From Comamonadaceae bacterium (lineage in GTDB: Bacteria > Pseudomonadota > Gammaproteobacteria > Burkholderiales > Burkholderiaceae_C): a stretch of 64,000 nucleotides of DNA. Positions 24,215 to 32,503 of this stretch are shown here, in pieces; the stretch's first letter is position 1; every line of letters starts with the position of its first letter. Position numbers and translations under genes: made by a program. The notes under the pieces are model-generated. The model worked only from the letters and a program-made list of their open reading frames with translations. It was not told where the DNA came from and ran no database searches. Where the stretch lies: NCBI GenBank assembly GCA_013297875.1, contig JAAFIW010000002.1, forward strand, positions 244,627-308,626, given 5' to 3'.

Positions 24215-24356
24215 GGGTGTCTCCAGGAAGTTGTATGGAATTCATTCTGCCACCGGCCCGGGCGCGTTCGATGGCGTGAAAACCCCCGCCAGCACGTTTC
24301 ATACAGAGGTGGTAAGTTCGCGCCCCAACCAAACGAGGGCTGGAGAGACGCTTCCC

Positions 24357-25892
24357 ATGACAAACACCCCTACAGCGCCATCGCTGACCCTGGCAGACCT
24401 GCACCCCGAGCGCTTGCAGGGCATGCGCCGCGGCATCGAAAAAGAAAGCCTGCGCGCCCTGCCGGGCGGCGGCCTGGCCCTCACGCCGCATCCTGCGGCA
24501 CTGGGCTCGGCGCTCACCCACCCCCACATCACCACCGACTACAGCGAGTCGCAGCTGGAGCTGATCACCGGGGTGCATGCCACCGTGGAAACCTGCCTCG
24601 AAGAGCTCACGCAGATTCACCAGTACACCTTCCGCGCGCTGGGCGAGGAGCTGATGTGGGTCAGCTCCATGCCCTGCAACCTGCCCACCGACGAGAACAT
24701 TCCCATTGGTCGCTACGGCTCGTCCAACGTGGGCCGGGCCAAGAGCGTCTACCGCATGGGCCTGGCCAACCGCTACGGGCGGCGCATGCAGACCATCTCG
24801 GGCATTCACTACAACTGGTCGCTGCCCGGTGTCAGCAGCCAGCAATACTTTGGTTTGATTCGTAACTTTCGCCGCCATGCGTTTTTATTGCTGTATCTGT
24901 TTGGCGCGTCGCCTGCCATGTGCCGCAGCTTTGTCGAAGGTCGCCCGCACCAGCTGGAGGCGCTGACCCCGCACACCATGTACACGCCGCACGCCACCAG
25001 CCTGCGCATGGGCCGCCTCGGTTACCAGAGCGATGCCCAGGCCAGCCTGGCGGTGAGCTACAACAGCCTGGACGGCTATGCCGCCTCGCTGCACGAGGCC
25101 TTGACCAAACCCTACCCAGCCTACGAAATGGTGGGCATTCAAAACCCCGGCGGCGACTACAACCAGCTGGCCACCAGCCTCTTGCAAATTGAAAACGAGT
25201 TCTACGGCACCATTCGCCCCAAGCGCGTGATCCGCCCCGGCGAGCGCCCGCTGCATGCGCTGCGCGAGCGGGGTGTTGAATATGTGGAAGTGCGGCTGCT
25301 GGACCTGGACCCGTTTGTACCGGTGGGTATCAAGGCTCAAACCCTGCGGTTTATCGACGTGTTTTTGCTGCATTGCCTGTTGACCGACAGCCCCCCTGAC
25401 AGCCCTGCTGAGATTGTCGCCCTGGGCCGCAACCAACACAAAACAGCCGCTTATGGCCGCCAGCCCGGGTTGCTGCTGGAGCGCGGAGACCACGAGGTGT
25501 CGCTCACCGAATGGGGCAGCGAGCTGGTGGCCGCCTGCGCCCCACTGGCGCAAGCCATGGACGCAGCCCTGGGCACTGCCGAGCACAGCCTGGCGCTGCA
25601 AGCTGCCCAAACCCTGCTGCAAGACCCCGCCCTGCTGCCTTCAGCCCGCGTGCTGGCCGCCATGGCCCAAGACCACGACAACAGCTACACCGCGTTTGTT
25701 CAAGAGCGCTCGGCCAAAACCCGCATCAAGCTGCTGGGCTTGCCCTACGGCGCAGGCTTGAATACCCGGTTGGAGGCCATGGCCAAACGGTCAGTGGCCG
25801 ACCAGGCAGCGGTGGAAGCCGCAGACACCGTGCCGTTTGAAACCTTCAGGCAGGGGTATGTGAGTGCGGCGGGGTTGACGGTGGCCGGGTGA
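24357..25892 (+). CDS. gshA: Glutamate-cysteine ligase
   Basis: First enzyme of glutathione synthesis, joining glutamate and cysteine with ATP in the cytoplasm. The 511-residue product matches the proteobacterial GshA type: GIEKESLRALPGG, TTDYSESQLELIT, MPCNLPTDENIPIGRYG, SGIHYNWSLP and YVEVRLLDLDPF. The ATG at 24357 has GGAG upstream (CTGGAGAGACGCTTCCC); the longer frame starting at 24213 lacks family similarity. gshB is not in the window. Confidence 0.97.
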   Translation: MTNTPTAPSLTLADLHPERLQGMRRGIEKESLRALPGGGLALTPHPAALGSALTHPHITTDYSESQLELITGVHATVETCLEELTQIHQYTFRALGEELMWVSSMPCNLPTDENIPIGRYGSSNVGRAKSVYRMGLANRYGRRMQTISGIHYNWSLPGVSSQQYFGLIRNFRRHAFLLLYLFGASPAMCRSFVEGRPHQLEALTPHTMYTPHATSLRMGRLGYQSDAQASLAVSYNSLDGYAASLHEALTKPYPAYEMVGIQNPGGDYNQLATSLLQIENEFYGTIRPKRVIRPGERPLHALRERGVEYVEVRLLDLDPFVPVGIKAQTLRFIDVFLLHCLLTDSPPDSPAEIVALGRNQHKTAAYGRQPGLLLERGDHEVSLTEWGSELVAACAPLAQAMDAALGTAEHSLALQAAQTLLQDPALLPSARVLAAMAQDHDNSYTAFVQERSAKTRIKLLGLPYGAGLNTRLEAMAKRSVADQAAVEAADTVPFETFRQGYVSAAGLTVAG

Positions 25893-25904
25893 GTTTGCGA
25901 GCCA

Positions 25905-26001
25905 ATGACAAATGACGCGCCCTTTGGGCGCCATGACAAATGACTGCGGGTTGGACGTCATCTGGCATTGATGCCGCGTCAGCGGCGACGTCATTCGTCA
26001 T
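25905..26001. repeat. ATGACARATGAC palindrome, copy 1
   Basis: ATGACAAATGAC occurs twice (25905, 25933) and the right end is GACGTCATTCGTCAT, giving an imperfect palindrome. It lies between the convergent gshA and DUF4399 genes and may act as a bidirectional terminator. Confidence 0.65.
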
Positions 26002-26011
26002 GGCCTGAGGA

Positions 26012-26530
26012 CTACTTCACCGTTACCGTGATCCGTTCGCTGAGCACCGGCTGATGATGCGGAATGTGGTTCTGGTCGGCCAGCATCAGTTGCAGGGTGT
26101 GGGTGCCGGGTTTGAGCTCAACGCTGGCTTCGGTCTGGCCCAGGCCAAAGTGGCGGTGGTTGTCGTCGGCCGGTAGCGGGTTGTTCACATCAACCTTGGC
26201 CACGTCGACCAGCAGGTGGTGATGGCCCGTGCCTTCTTTTTCAACCCCCGCCGGTGCCACGCCCATGCCGCGCAGGCCAAACTGCACGCGCACCGGGCTG
26301 CTCACCGCATCACCATTTTTCAGGTTGATGAAATACAGCGAGGTGCCTGCAGGTGCCAACACCTTTTGGTAACCGGCGGGTAGCACCGCCAGGCTCGGCT
26401 CGGTTTGAAGTGGCGCGGTAGCCGGTGCCGAAGCACTCGCAGTAGACGGGCTCATGCTGGAGGCACAGCCCAGCAGGGCTGTAGCAGCGAGCGCGGCGAG
26501 CAGGGCTGTGGCGGGGTTCAGGCGGGTCAT
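26012..26530 (-). CDS. DUF4399 domain lipoprotein
   Basis: A 172-residue precursor with a lipoprotein signal (LAALAATALLGCASS). The mature domain has the DUF4399 pattern: YFINLKNGDAVSSPVRVQFG, then EGTGHHHLLVD, DDNHRHFGLGQTE and HTLQLMLADQNHIPH. The His-rich motifs suggest metal or ligand binding, but function is unknown. The ATG at 26530 with GGAG (CCGGAGACCCT) is used; the frame extends upstream to 26668, overlapping the riboswitch promoter, without signal-like sequence. Confidence 0.9.
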   Translation of the reverse strand: MTRLNPATALLAALAATALLGCASSMSPSTASASAPATAPLQTEPSLAVLPAGYQKVLAPAGTSLYFINLKNGDAVSSPVRVQFGLRGMGVAPAGVEKEGTGHHHLLVDVAKVDVNNPLPADDNHRHFGLGQTEASVELKPGTHTLQLMLADQNHIPHHQPVLSERITVTVK

Positions 26531-26631
26531 AGGGTCTCCGGTTGGTGGTTTGTTAGATTGTCTGTCCGCACGGCAAGCGCGGTGGTGCATGGTAGAGCCG
26601 GTAACCAACGAACTTGTAATGGCATGTGTGG

Positions 26632-26659
26632 TTGACCGGCACGCCCGGCACGCTAGAAT
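26632..26659 (+). promoter_or_regulatory. Predicted sigma-70 promoter of ahcY
   Basis: TTGACC (26632-26637) and TAGAAT (26654-26659) with 16-bp spacing. Transcription would start about 26665, just before the riboswitch. Confidence 0.7.
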
Positions 26660-26667
26660 GCGCGCCA

Positions 26668-26740
26668 TTCCGAGGAGCGTTGCAGCGCACTACTTCAAGT
26701 GCGTGAGGCTCGGAACATCAGCTTGCAACGACGCTCATCC
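26668..26740 (+). promoter_or_regulatory. S-adenosylhomocysteine (SAH) riboswitch
   Basis: The 5' leader of ahcY carries CCGAGGAGCGTTGCAGCG, a variable hairpin (GCACTACTTCAAGTGC), GAGGCTCGG and GCAACGACGCTC, matching the conserved SAH aptamer: CCGAG pairs with CTCGG, and GAGCGTTGC with GCAACGACGCTC. SAH binding activates expression of ahcY when toxic SAH builds up. The downstream leader (26741-26828) would form the expression platform. Confidence 0.92.
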
Positions 26741-26828
26741 ACGGTCTGTGGTTTGAGTGCATTTCCACCGCACGTTTAAACCCTGGTCGCCGTGGCCTGT
26801 GTCCTCAACTTTTCTGGAAATCACACCC

Positions 26829-28265
26829 ATGAACGCTCGTACCAACACGCCTTTGTTCACTGACCACGCCATTGCCGACATCGGCCTGGCCGACTGGGGC
26901 CGCAAAGAAATCAAGATTGCCGAAACCGAAATGCCCGGCCTGATGGCCATTCGCGACGAGTTCGCCAAGGCGCAGCCTTTGCGCGGCGCGCGCATCACCG
27001 GCAGCCTGCACATGACGATTCAAACTGCCGTGCTGGTGGAGACCCTGCAAGCCCTGGGTGCCGATGTGCGCTGGGCTTCGTGCAACATTTTCTCCACCCA
27101 AGACCACGCCGCTGCCGCGTTGGTGGCTGCGGGCACGCCTGTGTTTGCGCACAAGGGCGAAAACCTGGACGACTACTGGAAGTTCACGCACAACATTTTT
27201 GAATTTGCAGGTGCCAAGGGCACGGCCGAAGAAGGCCCGAACATGATCCTGGACGATGGCGGCGATGCCACCCTGCTCATGCACCTGGGCACCAAGGCCG
27301 AGACTGACATGTCGGTGCTGGCCAACCCCGGCAGCGAAGAAGAAATCTGCCTGTTCAACGCCATCAAAGCCAAGCTGAAAGAAGACGCCACCTGGTACAG
27401 CCGCCGCCTGAAAAACATCATTGGCGTGACCGAAGAAACCACCACCGGCGTGCTGCGCTTGAACGAAATGTCAGCCAAGGGCACGCTGGCGCTGCGCGCC
27501 ATCAACGTGAATGATTCGGTGACCAAATCCAAGTTTGACAACCTGTATGGCTGCCGCGAAAGCCTGGTCGACGCCGTCAAGCGCGCCACCGACGTGATGA
27601 TTGCCGGCAAGGTGTGTGTGGTGGCGGGTTATGGCGACGTGGGCAAGGGCAGCGCCCAGGCCCTGCGCGCCTTGAGCGCCCAGGTGTGGGTGACCGAGAT
27701 CGACCCCATCAACGCGCTGCAAGCCGCAATGGAGGGCTACAAAGTGGTCACCATGGAATACGCCGCCGACAAGTGCGATATTTTCGTCTCCGCCACCGGC
27801 AACAAAAACGTCATCACCTACGCCCACATGGCCGCGATGAAAGACCAGGCCATCGTTTGCAACATCGGCCACTTCGACAACGAAATCGACGTCGCTTCGC
27901 TGGACAAGTGCACCTGGGAAGAGATCAAGCCCCAGGTGGATCATGTGATCTTCCCGGATGGCAAACGCATCATCATGCTGGCCAAAGGCCGCCTGGTGAA
28001 CCTGGGCTGCGGCACCGGCCACCCCTCGTTCGTCATGTCCTCCAGCTTTGCCAACCAGACCATTGCGCAGATCGAGTTGTTCACGAAGCAGGCTGACTAT
28101 GAAGTGGGCAAGGTCTATGTGCTGCCCAAGCATTTGGACGAGAAGGTCGCGCGTTTGCACCTGAAGAAAGTCGGCGCGATGCTGACCGAGCTGAGCGATG
28201 AGCAAGCGGCTTACATCGGTGTGAGCAAGACCGGTCCTTACAAAGCCAATACGTACCGCTATTGA
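26829..28265 (+). CDS. ahcY: Adenosylhomocysteinase (SAH hydrolase)
   Basis: NAD-dependent hydrolysis of S-adenosylhomocysteine to adenosine and homocysteine, clearing the product inhibitor of methyltransferases. The 478-residue size is normal. Motifs: [35 protein letters not shown], the NAD site [16 protein letters not shown] and the C-terminal [12 protein letters not shown]. The ATG at 26829 is about 89 bases after the riboswitch. Followed by tlyA and metF, it forms a methyl-cycle locus. Confidence 0.98.
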   Translation: MNARTNTPLFTDHAIADIGLADWGRKEIKIAETEMPGLMAIRDEFAKAQPLRGARITGSLHMTIQTAVLVETLQALGADVRWASCNIFSTQDHAAAALVAAGTPVFAHKGENLDDYWKFTHNIFEFAGAKGTAEEGPNMILDDGGDATLLMHLGTKAETDMSVLANPGSEEEICLFNAIKAKLKEDATWYSRRLKNIIGVTEETTTGVLRLNEMSAKGTLALRAINVNDSVTKSKFDNLYGCRESLVDAVKRATDVMIAGKVCVVAGYGDVGKGSAQALRALSAQVWVTEIDPINALQAAMEGYKVVTMEYAADKCDIFVSATGNKNVITYAHMAAMKDQAIVCNIGHFDNEIDVASLDKCTWEEIKPQVDHVIFPDGKRIIMLAKGRLVNLGCGTGHPSFVMSSSFANQTIAQIELFTKQADYEVGKVYVLPKHLDEKVARLHLKKVGAMLTELSDEQAAYIGVSKTGPYKANTYRY

Positions 28266-28298
28266 CCGTTCGAGCGCCCATAGGGATGTGGGGACGCG

Positions 28299-28385
28299 AA
28301 AATTGGGGTCGGATCAACATTCAGGAAGACCATCGTTTCGGCGACTGAAAACGCCAAACGAAATGTTGCTCTGACCCCAATTTTT
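28299..28385. repeat. REP-like palindromic element between ahcY and tlyA
   Basis: AAAATTGGGGTCGGATCAAC (from 28299) is mirrored by GTTGCTCTGACCCCAATTTT (28365-28384). The motif AATTGGGGTCAGAG resembles REP sequences tied to RAYT-type transposases, as I recall; no such gene is in this window. Confidence 0.6.
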
Positions 28386-28413
28386 GTGGCCCTGCATCCC
28401 GGCCTCCATCGAC

Positions 28414-29226
28414 ATGCGCGCCGACCAACTCCTCGTCGAACGGCACCTGGCCAGCTCCCGCGCGCAAGCGCAGCGCCTGATCGCGTCGGGCGTGCGCTGG
28501 CGCTCGGCACCCACTGCGCCCTGGAAAACCGTGGCCAAAAACGGTGACGAACTGCCCGACGCCAGTGAGCTGGAGCTGCTGAACCTGGACGAAGCCCGCT
28601 ATGTGTCGCGCGGCGGCTTGAAGCTGGAGGCGGCGCTGTGTCAGGTGCAGCTTGACCCCACCGGCATGACCTGCCTGGACATCGGCCAATCCACCGGTGG
28701 CTTCACCGATTGCCTCCTACAGCGCAGTGCGGCCCAGGTGGTGGGTGTAGACGTGGGCCACGGCCAATTGCATGCGAGTTTGCGCGCCAACCCGCGCGTC
28801 ACCTGCATTGAAAAAATCAACGCGCGGCACCTCACGGTCGATCTGCTTGCTACGCAATTCATAGCTGCTCGAGCAATGAATACCTGGGCGGATGGCCCAA
28901 ATGACTTCAAAACCCCTGAATTATTCGACCTGATCACCGGTGACCTGTCCTTCATCTCGCTGACCCTGGTGCTGCCCGCGCTGGTGCCCTTGCTCAAACC
29001 CGGCGGCACGCTCTTGATGCTGGTTAAACCGCAGTTTGAATTGCAGCCCGAGCACATCGCCAAAGGCGGCCTGGTCAAAGACCCCGCCCTTTATGCGGTG
29101 GTGGAGAAGCGCCTGCGCAACTGCTGCGCAGAGCTGGGGCTGGCGGTACACAGCTGGTTCGACAGCGCCATCACCGGTGGCGATGGCAACCGCGAGTTCT
29201 TTATTCACGCCACGAGAAACACATGA
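28414..29226 (+). CDS. tlyA: TlyA-family RNA 2'-O-methyltransferase
   Basis: A 270-residue protein with an N-terminal S4 RNA-binding domain (RADQLLVERHLASSRAQAQR) and a FtsJ-type methyltransferase domain (CLDIGQSTGGFTDCLLQ; DLITGDLSFISL; KPQFE). TlyA methylates 16S and 23S rRNA riboses in species where tested. Residues about 145-167 (LLATQFIAARAMNTWADGPN) are encoded by an in-frame R element between the SAM motif and the catalytic strand. The ATG at 28414 fits the family start. The stop overlaps the metF start (ATGA). Confidence 0.92.
   Translation: MRADQLLVERHLASSRAQAQRLIASGVRWRSAPTAPWKTVAKNGDELPDASELELLNLDEARYVSRGGLKLEAALCQVQLDPTGMTCLDIGQSTGGFTDCLLQRSAAQVVGVDVGHGQLHASLRANPRVTCIEKINARHLTVDLLATQFIAARAMNTWADGPNDFKTPELFDLITGDLSFISLTLVLPALVPLLKPGGTLLMLVKPQFELQPEHIAKGGLVKDPALYAVVEKRLRNCCAELGLAVHSWFDSAITGGDGNREFFIHATRNT
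28845..28913 (+). repeat. R element copy 10, in frame inside tlyA
   Basis: CATAGCTGCTCGAGCAATG, then ACCTGGGCGGATGGCC and ATGACTTCAAAAC. The core TTGAGCA is CTCGAGCA, so the sense-frame TGA has become CGA (Arg). Confidence 0.75.
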
Positions 29227-30068
29227 ACCTTCCCATCAGCCTGGAATTCTTTCCAACCAAAACCCCCGAGGGCGCTGAAAAACTGCGCGTGGTGCGCCAG
29301 GAGCTGCATACGCTCAAACCGCAGTTTTGCTCGGTCACCTTCGGCGCAGGCGGCTCCACACAAGACGGCACCTTGCAAACCGTGCGCGAGATCATGGCCG
29401 AAGGCTGTGCGGCGGCCCCGCATTTGAGCTGCATCGGCCAGACGGCCGATAGCATTCGAGAACGCTTGACGGCCTACACCCAAGCCGGCGTCAAACGCAT
29501 CGTCGCCCTGCGTGGCGACCTGCCCAGTGGCTACGGCAGCGGCGGGGAATTCCGCTACGCCAGTGACCTGGTGGCCTTTGTACGCGCCGAGACGGGCCAG
29601 CAGTTTCACATCGAGGTAGCCGCTTATCCCGAAACCCACCCCCAGGCCAAGAGCCCGCTGGCCGACCTGGATGCCTTTGCCGCCAAAGTGCAAGCCGGTG
29701 CCGACAGCGGCATCACCCAGTATTTTTTCAACAGCGACGCCTACTTTCGCTACCTGGACGACCTGGAAAAAATCGGCATCACCACACCCATCGTCCCCGG
29801 CATCATGCCGATCACCAGCTCCACCCAGCTCATGCGTTTTTCCGATGCCTGCGGTGCGGAAATCCCCCGCTGGATCCGCATGCGCCTGCAAGCCTTCGGC
29901 GACGACACCGCCAGCATCAAAGCCTTTGGGCTGGACGTGGTGACCGACCTGTGCGAGCAACTCCGTGCCGTGGGCGTGCCGGGCTTGCACCTCTACACCA
30001 TGAACCAGAGCGCGGCCACGCTTGCGATTTGTGAGCGGCTGGGTTTGGGTGACCACTATAGAGCTTGA
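29223..30068 (+). CDS. metF: 5,10-methylenetetrahydrofolate reductase
   Basis: FAD enzyme reducing methylene-THF to methyl-THF for methionine synthesis. The 281-residue product has the TIM-barrel motifs FFPTKTPEGAEKL, FCSVTFGAGGST, VALRGDLPSGYG and ITQYFFNSDAYF. The ATG overlaps the tlyA stop by 4 bases, coupling it to the methyl-cycle locus. The stop TGA lies directly at the start of an R copy. MetF supplies the methyl group that AhcY's homocysteine product accepts. Confidence 0.97.
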   Translation: MNLPISLEFFPTKTPEGAEKLRVVRQELHTLKPQFCSVTFGAGGSTQDGTLQTVREIMAEGCAAAPHLSCIGQTADSIRERLTAYTQAGVKRIVALRGDLPSGYGSGGEFRYASDLVAFVRAETGQQFHIEVAAYPETHPQAKSPLADLDAFAAKVQAGADSGITQYFFNSDAYFRYLDDLEKIGITTPIVPGIMPITSSTQLMRFSDACGAEIPRWIRMRLQAFGDDTASIKAFGLDVVTDLCEQLRAVGVPGLHLYTMNQSAATLAICERLGLGDHYRA

Positions 30069-30130
30069 TAGCTATTGATTGAATAGCTGCCTGAGCAATC
30101 TTTACAGGGGCTAGTGGCTGATTGAGTCTC
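30067..30130 (+). repeat. R element copy 11
   Basis: GATAGCTATTGATTGAATAG, CTGCCTGAGCA, then ACAGGGGCTAGTGGC. Starts at the metF stop codon. Confidence 0.75.
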
Positions 30131-30193
30131 ATTTTTCGCCCAGCGCTGCATCTGCGTTCATTCTGGCTCGCCATGGGTTTTGCAGAGGTTTCC
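30130..30193. mobile_element. Right-end fragment of the GCAGAGGTT element
   Basis: GCGCTGCATCTGCG, TCTGGCTCGCCATGGG and TGCAGAGGTTTCCC match the right end of the element at 23569-23744. As there, it follows an R copy directly. The left end is missing. Confidence 0.55.
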
Positions 30194-30291
30194 CGGCAGT
30201 AAAGCTTACCGATAGAAACACCTATAGTGTGATTTACCGGTGAACAATGCCGCAGCACGAAAAGTTTGTGCATCCACTTTTGGGAGTTTTC

Positions 30292-30741
30292 ATGATCTTT
30301 CGTAATTTGTTGGCCGTCGTTTTTTGTGTTGCCACGGTCAACGCAGTGGCCTCTGATGGGTTGGTGGCTCTAAAAAGCAGTCTGTCGGCCAGAGACACCA
30401 TGGACAAGCTGGAGGCGGTGGCTAAACAGCGCGGTATGACGGTTTTTGCGCGAGTCGACCACGCAGCAGGTGCCGCGAAAGTTGGCAAAACGCTGCGGCC
30501 GACCGAGGTGCTGGTATTTGGCAACCCGCAGGGCGGCACGCCGCTGATGGAGTGCGCGCAGGCCTTTGGTATTGACCTGCCGCAAAAAGCCCTGGTGTGG
30601 GAAGACGAGAAGGGCCAGGTCTGGCTGGGTTACAACGATCCCGCCCATCTGGCGCGCCGCCACGCAGCCGAACAGTGCCCCGCCCTGGGTGCAGCTGCCA
30701 AGGGTCTGGCTGGATTGGCCGAGGCTGCTGTGGCCCGTTGA
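30292..30741 (+). CDS. DUF302 domain protein, exported
   Basis: A 149-residue protein with an N-terminal signal peptide (NLLAVVFCVATVNAVAS). The mature domain is DUF302: ARDTMDKLEAVAKQRGMTVFARVDH, VLVFGNPQGGTPLM and LPQKALVWEDEKGQVWLGYND. DUF302 proteins are small periplasmic or cytoplasmic proteins of unknown role. The ATG at 30292 with TGGGAGTTTTC is used. A MITE-like element begins right after its stop. Confidence 0.9.
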   Translation: MIFRNLLAVVFCVATVNAVASDGLVALKSSLSARDTMDKLEAVAKQRGMTVFARVDHAAGAAKVGKTLRPTEVLVFGNPQGGTPLMECAQAFGIDLPQKALVWEDEKGQVWLGYNDPAHLARRHAAEQCPALGAAAKGLAGLAEAAVAR

Positions 30742-30742
30742 G

Positions 30743-30978
30743 GCATCAATTCACCGTGAGCGTCTTTTTGCAAACTTTCTCCTGTGAGGCGGATCGCTTT
30801 TGCTCAAATCCAATTTGTACGCGGCAAAAAGACTCGACACCCACGGCATCGTTTTGGCGGGTGCAGGGACGCACGACCCTCGTCGCAAATGGCTGGCCAT
30901 TGGACTTCTCCTGTCGCACGCCCCTGCATCCCGCGACAACGCTCCGTGGGTGCTGCCACAGTGAAACATCCGGGCTAG
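30743..30978 (+). mobile_element. MITE-like element, copy A (degraded ends)
   Basis: About 236 bp, matching copies at 35001 and 40764 over its interior (TTCACCGTGAGCGTCTTTTT; GAGGCGGATCGCTTTTGC; GACACCCACGGCATCG). The terminal repeats are worn (CATCAATTCACCGTG; CACAGTGAAACATCCGGGCT), so this looks like the oldest copy. No coding capacity. It lies between the DUF302 stop and the paaK stop, 11 bases from an R copy. Confidence 0.75.
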
Positions 30979-30988
30979 CCCAGGTAGA

Positions 30989-31022
30989 GTCTGCTCAAGC
31001 AGCTATTGAATTAATAGCTACA
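30989..31022 (-). repeat. R element copy 12 (partial)
   Basis: Half copy: TCTGCTCAAGCAGCTATTGA and ATTAATAGCTAC; the GGGCTG/TTGAAA half is absent or lost next to MITE copy A. Confidence 0.65.
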
Positions 31023-31038
31023 GTGATCGGCGTTCGCT

Positions 31039-32334
31039 TCAGGTTTGACGCAGATCCAACACCCGCTTGGCCTTGCCCGCGCTGCGCTCCACGCCGCCTT
31101 CGCCGCGCAGTTCAATGCGCGCGGAGGTGCCAATATAGGTCTTGATGTCGTGTGCCAGTTGCTGGCTGGCTGCCTGCGCTGCGGGCGAGTCCAGCGCAAC
31201 ACCGGTGCGCACTTCCACCGCCACGGTCAGCGCATCCATCGGGCCGTCTTTGCTCAAAATGCACTGGTAGTGCGGCGCGAGTTCCGCGCGTTTCAAGATG
31301 AGTTCTTCAATCTGCGTGGGAAACACGTTCACCCCGCGCACGATCATCATGTCGTCGCTGCGGCCGGTGATTTTTTCCATGCGGCGCATGGTGCGGGCGG
31401 TGCCGGGCAACAGGCGCGTGAGGTCGCGCGTGCGGTAGCGGATGATGGGCAGGGCTTCCTTGGTCAGGCTGGTGAAAACCAGCTCGCCCAGCTGTCCGTC
31501 CGGCAGGTTTTCACCGGTTTCGGGGTCGATGATTTCAGGGAAGAAATGGTCTTCCCAAATCGTGGGGCCGTCTTTGGTTTCTATGCATTCATTGGCCACG
31601 CCAGGGCCCATGACTTCGGAGAGACCGTAGATGTCTACCGCGTCCAGCCCCATGCGCTGCTCGATGCTGGCGCGCATGTCATTGGTCCAGGGCTCGGCCC
31701 CAAAAATGCCCAGGCGCAGGCTGCTCTGAGCAGGGTTCAAACCCTGGCGCTCAAACTCATCGGCAATGGCCAGCATGTAGCTGGGCGTGACCATGATGAT
31801 GTCGGGCTTGAAATCGTTGATGAGCTGCACCTGTCGCTCGGTTTGCCCACCGCCAAACGGCACCACCGTCAGGCCCAGTTTCTCGGCACCATAGTGCGCG
31901 CCCAGGCCACCAGTGAACAAGCCATAGCCATAGCTGATGTGCACCAGATCGCCTGGCCGCGCGCCGCTGGCGCGGATGCTGCGCGCCACCAGATGGGCCC
32001 AGGTGTCAATGTCGTTTTGCGTATAGCCCACCACCGTGGGCTTGCCGGTGGTGCCGCTTGAGGCGTGAATGCGCGCGCAGCGCTCACGCGGCACCGCAAA
32101 CATGCCAAACGGGTAGCTCTCGCGCAGGTCTCTTTTGGTGGTGAACGGGAATTTGTGCAGATCATTCAGGCTGCGGCAATCGTTGGGGTGCACACCCGCC
32201 GCATTGAAATTGGCGCGGTAGACCGGCGAGTTGGCATAGGCATGGCGCAGGGTGGCTTGCAGGCGCTTGAGTTGCAGGGTGCGCAGCTCGTCGGTGCTGG
32301 CTTTTTCGATGGGTTCGAGGGGGAAGGTTTTCAT
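31039..32334 (-). CDS. paaK: Phenylacetate-CoA ligase
   Basis: AMP-forming ligase of 431 residues that activates phenylacetate to phenylacetyl-CoA, first step of the aerobic paa pathway. The ATP-binding motif SSGTTGKPTVVGYT, the adenylate motif DIYGLSEVMGPGVANEC and the C-terminal RGVNVFPTQIEELIL are present. The ATG at 32334 fits the family start. It is third in the minus-strand order paaG-paaI-paaK, but a large hairpin repeat separates it from paaI, so it may have its own promoter. Confidence 0.97.
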   Translation of the reverse strand: MKTFPLEPIEKASTDELRTLQLKRLQATLRHAYANSPVYRANFNAAGVHPNDCRSLNDLHKFPFTTKRDLRESYPFGMFAVPRERCARIHASSGTTGKPTVVGYTQNDIDTWAHLVARSIRASGARPGDLVHISYGYGLFTGGLGAHYGAEKLGLTVVPFGGGQTERQVQLINDFKPDIIMVTPSYMLAIADEFERQGLNPAQSSLRLGIFGAEPWTNDMRASIEQRMGLDAVDIYGLSEVMGPGVANECIETKDGPTIWEDHFFPEIIDPETGENLPDGQLGELVFTSLTKEALPIIRYRTRDLTRLLPGTARTMRRMEKITGRSDDMMIVRGVNVFPTQIEELILKRAELAPHYQCILSKDGPMDALTVAVEVRTGVALDSPAAQAASQQLAHDIKTYIGTSARIELRGEGGVERSAGKAKRVLDLRQT

Positions 32335-32353
32335 GGCTTTGAATTCGGGTGCA

Positions 32354-32491
32354 AGGACGCGAAGGGCGCGAAAGTTACGCGAAGGGCGCGAAAGGAATAC
32401 CAAATTTTGGATGTTCAATAACAAAAATCCCGGTCTTCAAATTGTTGATTTCTTTCGCGTCCTTCGCGTAGTTTTCGCGCTCTTCGCGTCC
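32354..32491. repeat. Long inverted repeat, GGACGCGAAG type
   Basis: Left arm 32354-32393 (starting AGGACGCGAAGGGCGCGAAA) and right arm 32452-32491 are about 40-bp near-exact inverted copies around a 58-base AT-rich loop. Each arm is itself a loose tandem of GCGAAGG units. It fills the paaK-paaI gap and would form a very stable stem in the paa transcript. Confidence 0.65.
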
Positions 32492-32503
32492 GGAAGTCCG
32501 CAT

